Below are positions 6,893 to 11,381 of a stretch of 11,381 bases of DNA, piece after piece. The position numbers and the translations under genes were made by a program. The stretch comes from JAFDWI01 sp964544305 (GTDB lineage: Bacteria; Actinomycetota; Acidimicrobiia; Acidimicrobiales; Iamiaceae). The notes below the pieces were generated by a model, which was given only the letters and a program-made list of their open reading frames with translations, was not told the origin of the DNA and made no database searches. The DNA lies in NCBI GenBank assembly GCA_964544305.1, contig CAZJAZ010000064.1:1-11381 (forward strand). The letters are read 5' to 3'. Position 1 is the stretch's first letter. Every line of letters starts with the position of its first letter.

Positions 6893-8530
6893 TCAGCCGG
6901 TGAACGTCGGCTCCGCGTCAACCGCGCGAGCAGCAGGTGCCGTGGGAGCGGACGAGAATGGTGTCTTGACCGGTTTGCCCTCACCGCCAGGTGCTTGCGC
7001 AGCAACCGGTGCAACACACGTCTTGATCTTCGAATCCGACGGAACGACACAGATTGCATGATCGCCGTTCGTCTTGGCTTTCGACTTTGTCTTGGGCAAC
7101 GTCACCGACAACACACCGGTGTCCGCGTTAAAGGTGTGCGTGGCGCCCGAGCCATCATCGCTGGTGAGCACCTTGAACCCGCTGGGATAACTACGCGATT
7201 CAGGAACGAAAATCTCGGTCGCTCCCGTTGCGTCATTGTCCCGGAACGTCACCTTGAGCTGGCGAGTTGCAAAGTCATATTTGGTTGCGATGGGTTGGCC
7301 TGCAATGGCTCGCGCGTAGGGCTCGAAGATCTGACCAATGTTTGGGCGATCGTTGCCCGATGAGTCGATCGGACAGTAGCCGGATCCTTCACAGAAATTG
7401 AACATCGACCAGCCCGACGACACCCGATCAAGAGTTGCCAGCGAATCGCGCACAAACGCATCCATCGAATGCGCTTCGGGCAGGGCGATCCCCCACTCTC
7501 CGATCATCATTGGCATCGGGTATTTGTCGGTGTACGTCGTGATCGCATTCGCCCAGTTCGCAAAGAATGCGGGGTCATACGTGTACTCAGTTGAGTTCGG
7601 GTCATAGGTTGATGACTCAAGTGAGGTGTCGTACATGTGCGGATACAGCGCGACACGCGGACCGGTCACATTGCCAAGTGAGGTCGCGACACCCAGCGAC
7701 GCAAGGTTTGGCGGTTCGATAAACACCCAATGATCTTGGTCAACTGAGCTGATCGCATCGGTGAGGCGCTGATACATCGGCGTGATCTGCTGGCTCTCAA
7801 CTCGCTTCGCCGCGGCAAAGAGATCCTCGCCCGGATACATCTTTCCGAACGGTTCATTCATGAGGTCATAGCCAAGCAGACCGGGTTCGTCCTTGAAGCT
7901 GTCGACGACCTTGAGCCACATGTCTTGGTAAGCCTGCTGCAAATCATCATCTTCATAGAAGTGATCGAACGCGTTCTGTACGGCTGGCTGCAAGTAATCA
8001 AGTAACCATGACGGTTGTGGGGTAAATGTTGCGCCATCGGTTCGTGTGGCCCAAAGAGGTGCACCCTTTGAATTGAATGCCGCGCCGTAAACGTCTTGGT
8101 GCATGTCAAGGATGACACGGATGCCATGGGCTTGGGCCCGATGAATCGCGCCACGGACCTCGTCAAGGTAGGCCTCGTCGTAATTGCCTTGTGTGGGCTC
8201 GATGTACTGCCAAAAAATTGACAACCGCAAGTGATCCATGCCCCGTGCTGCGGCTTTTGCCAGAATGTCATCGGTGACATCGGCTGCAGGGTCACCGGTT
8301 TTGATGTTGAAACCGTGAAATTGCAGGGCACGGCCATTTGCGTCGGCGATATACACCCGACCGTCGGTTCCCGTTACGGTGCTCCACTGGGCAATCGGCC
8401 CGAAACTGGATTGGTCAATCGGTGGTGCCGTGACACTTCCGGCATTTGATGCACCAAGAAATGATGTGGCGACCAGTAATGCACTAGCGACAAATCCAAC
8501 AGAAGCACGACGGCGTGCGGTGTGAGTCAT
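6893..8530 (-). CDS. Secreted GH5 glycoside hydrolase, endoglycoceramidase-like
   Basis: The 545-residue protein starts with a signal peptide (MTHTARRRASVGFVASALL...), followed by a GH5 (beta/alpha)8 catalytic domain (about 45-405) and a C-terminal beta domain (about 407-478) resembling the GH5 C-terminal domain of endoglycoceramidases. Expected catalytic residues are present: acid/base Glu226 in YDLMNEPFG and nucleophile Glu345 in MMIGEWG. HGFN (72-75) and ILDMHQDVYG (140-149) are typical of the endoglycoceramidase/steryl-glucosidase branch. Such enzymes hydrolyse the glycosidic bond to ceramide or a sterol; the actual substrate here is not shown by sequence. A Lys/Pro/Ala-rich tail with two Cys (about 479-545) follows. 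A GTG at 8567-8569 would add 13 residues, but ATG 8528-8530 gives a normal signal peptide. It converges on htaA with one base between the stops. Confidence is high for GH5, moderate for subfamily. Confidence 0.88.
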   Translation of the reverse strand: MTHTARRRASVGFVASALLVATSFLGASNAGSVTAPPIDQSSFGPIAQWSTVTGTDGRVYIADANGRALQFHGFNIKTGDPAADVTDDILAKAAARGMDHLRLSIFWQYIEPTQGNYDEAYLDEVRGAIHRAQAHGIRVILDMHQDVYGAAFNSKGAPLWATRTDGATFTPQPSWLLDYLQPAVQNAFDHFYEDDDLQQAYQDMWLKVVDSFKDEPGLLGYDLMNEPFGKMYPGEDLFAAAKRVESQQITPMYQRLTDAISSVDQDHWVFIEPPNLASLGVATSLGNVTGPRVALYPHMYDTSLESSTYDPNSTEYTYDPAFFANWANAITTYTDKYPMPMMIGEWGIALPEAHSMDAFVRDSLATLDRVSSGWSMFNFCEGSGYCPIDSSGNDRPNIGQIFEPYARAIAGQPIATKYDFATRQLKVTFRDNDATGATEIFVPESRSYPSGFKVLTSDDGSGATHTFNADTGVLSVTLPKTKSKAKTNGDHAICVVPSDSKIKTCVAPVAAQAPGGEGKPVKTPFSSAPTAPAARAVDAEPTFTG

Positions 8531-8572
8531 GGGGCACGAGCATATCGGGAACGACAACGTTTCTGCCACGGA

Positions 8573-8584
8573 CTGTGGTCACAG
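8573..8584. promoter_or_regulatory. Short palindrome upstream of the GH5 gene
   Basis: CTGTGGTCACAG has perfect 5-base arms around GT, in the 81-base gap upstream of the GH5 gene and 43 bases from its ATG. It could be an operator half-site pair for a sugar-type regulator, but so short a palindrome can occur by chance. Nothing else stands out in this gap (8531-8611). Confidence 0.2.
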
Positions 8585-8611
8585 AATTACGCTGCGTTGC
8601 GAAGCACCTTT

Positions 8612-9388
8612 TTAGGCGGACTGACCATGTCGACCAGCACCGCCGGTGAAACGCTCCGCCCCTTTGAGCGTCTCCCCACTCATGATCGTGGCAAGTCCAA
8701 GACGATATTCATGGGCAATTGCTTCAGGTTCAGACAGTGACCACTGTTCAAGGCTCGATGTCCGGTCGCTTCGTAAACAATTTTGTGGGAGCTGAGCAAG
8801 TTCATGTGCCAGTGCGATCGCCTCGCGAAGCGCCTCGCCTGGCTCACACACACGATTGGCGAGGCCCATCGCATGTGCCTCGATACCCGACACGCCACGC
8901 CCGGTGAGGATCATATCCATGGCCCGTGATTGGCCAATCAGCCGAGGCAGACGCACCGTTCCCCCATCGCACAACGGCACGCCCCACCGACGGCAATACA
9001 CCCCAAATGTTGCGTCTCGTGCGGCAACACGAAGGTCGCACCAGATCGCAAGTTCTAAGCCTCCGGCCACCGCAAACCCCTCGACCGCCGCGATGACCGG
9101 CTTGGATAATTGGAGCCGGGTTGGCCCCAGTGGGCCTGGGCCGTCCTTCGTGACCCGGTTTCCTTGACCTTCGGAAATGGCTTGTAAGTCTGCTCCAGCA
9201 CAAAAACATCCATCTGCCCCGGTCAAAATCGCAACCGACAAGGACTCGTCTGCATCAAAGGACTCAAATGCTTCCAATAAGGCGTGCGCGGTCGGCTGAT
9301 TGACCGCATTGCGACGTTCGGGACGGTTGATCGTGACGACCCGAACCGGCCCATCATCGACAACAGCAACAAGATCGTTCGTAGCCAT
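8612..9388 (-). CDS. Crotonase / enoyl-CoA hydratase-isomerase family protein
   Basis: The 258-residue cytoplasmic protein has the crotonase fold, which acts on acyl-CoA thioesters through an oxyanion hole. Visible elements are NRPERRNAV (21-29), CAGADL (63-68) and VEGFAVAGGLELAIWCDLR (102-120), with Gly109/Gly110 for the oxyanion hole and Glu112 matching the first catalytic Glu (Glu144) of rat hydratase. The second Glu (Glu164 in rat) is replaced: the FGQPE-type motif reads FGVYCRRWGVP, placing Cys132 there. The true reaction may not be enoyl-CoA hydration, so I leave it unnamed. The start at 9388 gives the usual N-terminus MATNDLVAVV; a longer in-frame extension would read through the Gly-rich tail region of the upstream gene and is rejected. 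It begins 2 bases after the DUF2207 gene stop, so the two are probably cotranscribed. Confidence 0.88.
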   Translation of the reverse strand: MATNDLVAVVDDGPVRVVTINRPERRNAVNQPTAHALLEAFESFDADESLSVAILTGADGCFCAGADLQAISEGQGNRVTKDGPGPLGPTRLQLSKPVIAAVEGFAVAGGLELAIWCDLRVAARDATFGVYCRRWGVPLCDGGTVRLPRLIGQSRAMDMILTGRGVSGIEAHAMGLANRVCEPGEALREAIALAHELAQLPQNCLRSDRTSSLEQWSLSEPEAIAHEYRLGLATIMSGETLKGAERFTGGAGRHGQSA

Positions 9389-9390
9389 GG

Positions 9391-11139
9391 TCACCAGCTT
9401 CCCCCACCACCGCCACCGCCGCCACCTCCAACGCCCCCGCCACCGCTCGACGAAGGGGCCGTGCCCGATGATGAGAATGCTTGCGTCATTTGTGTCATGG
9501 CAATTGCACTCGAAACACCCGTTGTCGTTGGCGGCAGCCCGGCAGCCGTAACCATTTTCGACCAATGATCGGCTTCACCAAGGGCCACCGCCCAGGCGGT
9601 GTACTCACGCAGCACACCTCGAGACGCCGCTTCTTGGACATGTTGGGCTTCCGATGCGGCGATGAAGCGTCGAAACGATGCGACACGCAACCACATCGCG
9701 GAGCCAGCGGGTGTGCGCGCATATAACTCCCAGCCGCGAATCAGTGCGCCCATCGCAATACCGCCTATCCCAGCACACGCTGCTAACAACACGATTCCAA
9801 GAGGGGACGCGTTCGCGAGTTGATGGGCGGCGATTCCAACGCCTGCGGCCGCGGCGGCTACTCCGAGAAAGCCGATTAAACGCACCATCGTGACCCACGC
9901 TGCCGCTCGAGGTTCCGACAAACCTGACTTGTTCAACCAGTTGCTTTGGAAGGGGCCAAGCGATCGCCACATGGCCGCAAACTGCGAGTCATACTTTCCA
10001 AGTGGCACGGACGTCCGACCGTTGAATGCAACCGCAAGCATGGTTGAGGTTTCATTTGCCGCATGTTCTTTCACCGTGATGACGGGGTGCTTCGGATCAG
10101 CATCATCAAGGTCGATATACCCATCAAGTGCGGCACCCAAGAGCCAAGCAACCCGATGGTTGACCTGCGCTTTTTCCGAGAACAACACGCCGCCTTGCCA
10201 GGCCTGTATCCCTTCTGGGGGCACAAATGCGGTGGTTGTCCATTCATCAAGCTTTGCATCATCAACCCGAATCGCTCCCGGAGGTATCCCTTCGGCGGGG
10301 GATGCGTACGCAATGTCCGCGGCAGCATCGGTGCTCGCTGGACCTGCCATCACCCAATCTCGGCCCATACGTCGGAGCAACGACATGATCGCGATGCCGC
10401 AAACCAGGATCATGCCCGCAACGATCGCTCCGGCCGCAAGGGGTTGCTGCCACCACTGGGCGGGTTTGCCCATGAGCGCCGGGGTTCGAGGATTCGGGGT
10501 GGCCGCGAGCGCTTCGCCCTTGGATGCATAGACGGTAAGTCCTCTACCGGTATCGATCGTCCCGTGCGAGACAACGAGATGACCGGGCTCGACTTGGGTG
10601 ACCGTGCAACCGCCAACCGCCCCAGTCGTCCCAACAGAGCACGATAGATCGTTCCATTTCCAGGGTGCGACCAGGTCGAGCTCGACATGTTCGATCGGCA
10701 CCTCCCAAGTGGCGCCCACACCGTCCCATCCAAACTTTCCATCGCCAAGGTTTGTCGTGCGCAGCGGATACGAAACGGTGTAGCGATGATTCCCTGAAAT
10801 CGTGTGGGCCGGATCCCCGATACGCACTCGCACCCCGTTGCCTTCGGGGATGATCCACGTGTCGTCGTATGTGTCGGACGTGACCGTGATCTGATTCTGA
10901 TCCATGTACGGCACGTCGGGAAGCACCCGGTAGATGCCGTGCCGTTCGTTGACGAACCGATAATCAATCGTTTCCACCACGTGCGCAGTGCCCGACGAAT
11001 CAAACGTGGCGACACCCCAAAACGAGCGGACAGCTTCGGGCCGAGACGCCAAGATCACAATGCACACGGCGACCCCACCAACGAGTGCAAAGCTGAACAT
11101 GCCGAACACGCTGATGAGGCGCCGCTTGGCCTTGGTCAT
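9391..11139 (-). CDS. DUF2207 family membrane protein with glycine-rich C-terminus
   Basis: The 582-residue product has an N-terminal membrane helix (about 9-31), a long extracytoplasmic beta-rich domain (about 40-225), a second helix (about 233-256), a cytoplasmic segment (about 260-412) and a closely spaced helix pair (about 415-438 and 445-467). A soluble tail follows with LREYTAWAVALGEADHWSKM (510-529), like the C-terminal 'AVALG..D.W' signature of DUF2207. The end is a Ser/Gly run closing in GGSW, also common in this family. The domain order and length fit DUF2207 (PF09972), whose function is unknown to me. The extracytoplasmic part has one Cys pair (167/178). The ATG at 11137-11139 lacks a strong ribosome site. 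It is the first of a probable operon with the crotonase gene. Confidence 0.85.
   Translation of the reverse strand: MTKAKRRLISVFGMFSFALVGGVAVCIVILASRPEAVRSFWGVATFDSSGTAHVVETIDYRFVNERHGIYRVLPDVPYMDQNQITVTSDTYDDTWIIPEGNGVRVRIGDPAHTISGNHRYTVSYPLRTTNLGDGKFGWDGVGATWEVPIEHVELDLVAPWKWNDLSCSVGTTGAVGGCTVTQVEPGHLVVSHGTIDTGRGLTVYASKGEALAATPNPRTPALMGKPAQWWQQPLAAGAIVAGMILVCGIAIMSLLRRMGRDWVMAGPASTDAAADIAYASPAEGIPPGAIRVDDAKLDEWTTTAFVPPEGIQAWQGGVLFSEKAQVNHRVAWLLGAALDGYIDLDDADPKHPVITVKEHAANETSTMLAVAFNGRTSVPLGKYDSQFAAMWRSLGPFQSNWLNKSGLSEPRAAAWVTMVRLIGFLGVAAAAAGVGIAAHQLANASPLGIVLLAACAGIGGIAMGALIRGWELYARTPAGSAMWLRVASFRRFIAASEAQHVQEAASRGVLREYTAWAVALGEADHWSKMVTAAGLPPTTTGVSSAIAMTQMTQAFSSSGTAPSSSGGGGVGGGGGGGGGGSW
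9393..9457 (-). repeat. GGN-rich low-complexity tract encoding the poly-glycine tail
   Basis: On the plus strand this is an almost unbroken run of C, CA and CG triplets (CCACCGCC-like), coding for GGGGVGGGGGGGGGGSW at the end of the DUF2207 protein. It is a low-complexity coding tract, prone to slippage, and it lies right next to the crotonase start codon. Confidence 0.7.
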
Positions 11140-11186
11140 GATCTAACCGTACCGCGCCTGCACTCACTGTTTTCGCGCCTTCCCGA

Positions 11187-11219
11187 TTTACCGGCAAGGC
11201 ACCCTGCAGAAACGGTAAA
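11187..11219. promoter_or_regulatory. Inverted repeat in the divergent intergenic region
   Basis: TTTACCG (11187-11193) and CGGTAAA (11213-11219) form perfect 7-base arms separated by 19 bases, in the 118-base region between the divergent DUF2207 gene and the Tat-signal gene. It may be a two-half-site operator; no T-run follows, so a terminator is unlikely. No clear promoter elements were seen in the rest of this stretch. Confidence 0.3.
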
Positions 11220-11246
11220 GTCACAATTGCGGGGAGGATTGCACGC

Positions 11247-11252
11247 AAGGGG
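11247..11252 (+). promoter_or_regulatory. Ribosome binding site of the Tat-signal gene
   Basis: AAGGGG lies 5 bases before the ATG at 11258 and supports this partial gene as real. Confidence 0.6.
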
Positions 11253-11257
11253 CTGAA

Positions 11258-11381
11258 ATGAGCCAGAACAATCCCGACCAACAGGTGACCGAGCCACAGG
11301 TTGGCATAAATCGCCGGCAGCTTTTAGGTTATGGGGCAGGAGCGCTCGGAGGAGTCGCGCTTTCGTCCACGTTTCTCAGTG
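11258..11381 (+). CDS. Tat-exported protein, N-terminal fragment (partial)
   Basis: The first 41 codons are present before the right edge. After a polar lead (MSQNNPDQQVTEPQVGI) comes NRRQLLGYGAGALGGVAL, a twin-arginine signal (N-R-R-Q-L-L) with a Gly/Ala-rich moderately hydrophobic core. The mature protein is thus probably folded in the cytoplasm, often with a cofactor, before export. A good ribosome site precedes the ATG. The gene is divergent from the DUF2207 gene. What the mature enzyme is cannot be told from this fragment. Confidence 0.7.
   Translation, partial: MSQNNPDQQVTEPQVGINRRQLLGYGAGALGGVALSSTFLS

Noticed and set aside
6880..6910. Bidirectional terminator between convergent htaA and GH5 genes
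   Set aside because: The stops are one base apart and I could not see a stem-loop with flanking T/A runs there.
8531..8569. GTG start at 8567-8569 for the GH5 gene
   Set aside because: It would place 13 residues with two Cys before a normal signal peptide; the ATG at 8528-8530 gives a standard n-region.
9389..9565. N-terminal extension of the crotonase gene to 9565
   Set aside because: The added residues are the Gly-rich tail region of the DUF2207 gene read in another frame (Trp/Arg-rich), absent from crotonases; ATG at 9388 gives the normal N-terminus.
9890..10531. Plus-strand reading frame inside the DUF2207 gene
   Set aside because: No ribosome site or recognisable domain; fully covered by the longer DUF2207 gene on the other strand.

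Overview
The window looks like a chromosomal segment from an actinobacterium. The evidence is GC-rich coding DNA, a secreted protein with an LPATG sortase signal, corynebacterial-type HtaA heme-binding domains, a Gram-positive lipoprotein-type heme-binding protein, and DtxR/IdeR-like iron boxes. I cannot place it lower with confidence; an uncultured aquatic or soil lineage, perhaps Acidimicrobiia, is only a guess. A run of 100 N (5756-5855) marks an assembly gap.

The left 6.9 kb is a heme-iron acquisition locus. On the minus strand, a heme oxygenase (53-712) overlaps the start of a second gene that runs off the left edge and looks like a DUF2470-type protein (1-60). Divergently, a plus-strand operon (802-4959) encodes a membrane-anchored surface protein with two neocarzinostatin-like domains, a HmuT-like heme-binding lipoprotein, a HmuU-like FecCD permease and a HmuV-like ATPase. 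All three junctions in this operon are 4-base ATGA/GTGA stop-start overlaps. A separate plus-strand gene (5034-6891, interrupted by the gap) encodes a cell-wall-anchored HtaA protein. Both promoter regions carry related candidate iron-regulator sites. The reading is: surface HtaA and probably the neocarzinostatin-like protein capture heme, HmuT-UV imports it, and heme oxygenase opens the ring to release iron, all induced by iron shortage.

The right part is unrelated to heme as far as I can see. A secreted GH5 glycosidase of endoglycoceramidase type (6893-8530, minus) converges on htaA with a single base between the stop codons. Upstream of it on the same strand are a crotonase-family protein (8612-9388) and a DUF2207 membrane protein with a glycine-rich tail (9391-11139); these two are separated by 2 bases. 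At the right edge a plus-strand gene begins (11258 onward) with a twin-arginine signal.

No intergenic stretch exceeds 120 bases. I saw no tRNA, rRNA, CRISPR array, insertion sequence or convincing rho-independent terminator. The most interesting items are the neocarzinostatin-like protein inside the heme operon, the two-domain HtaA protein whose first domain has lost the heme ligands, and the shared operator motif.
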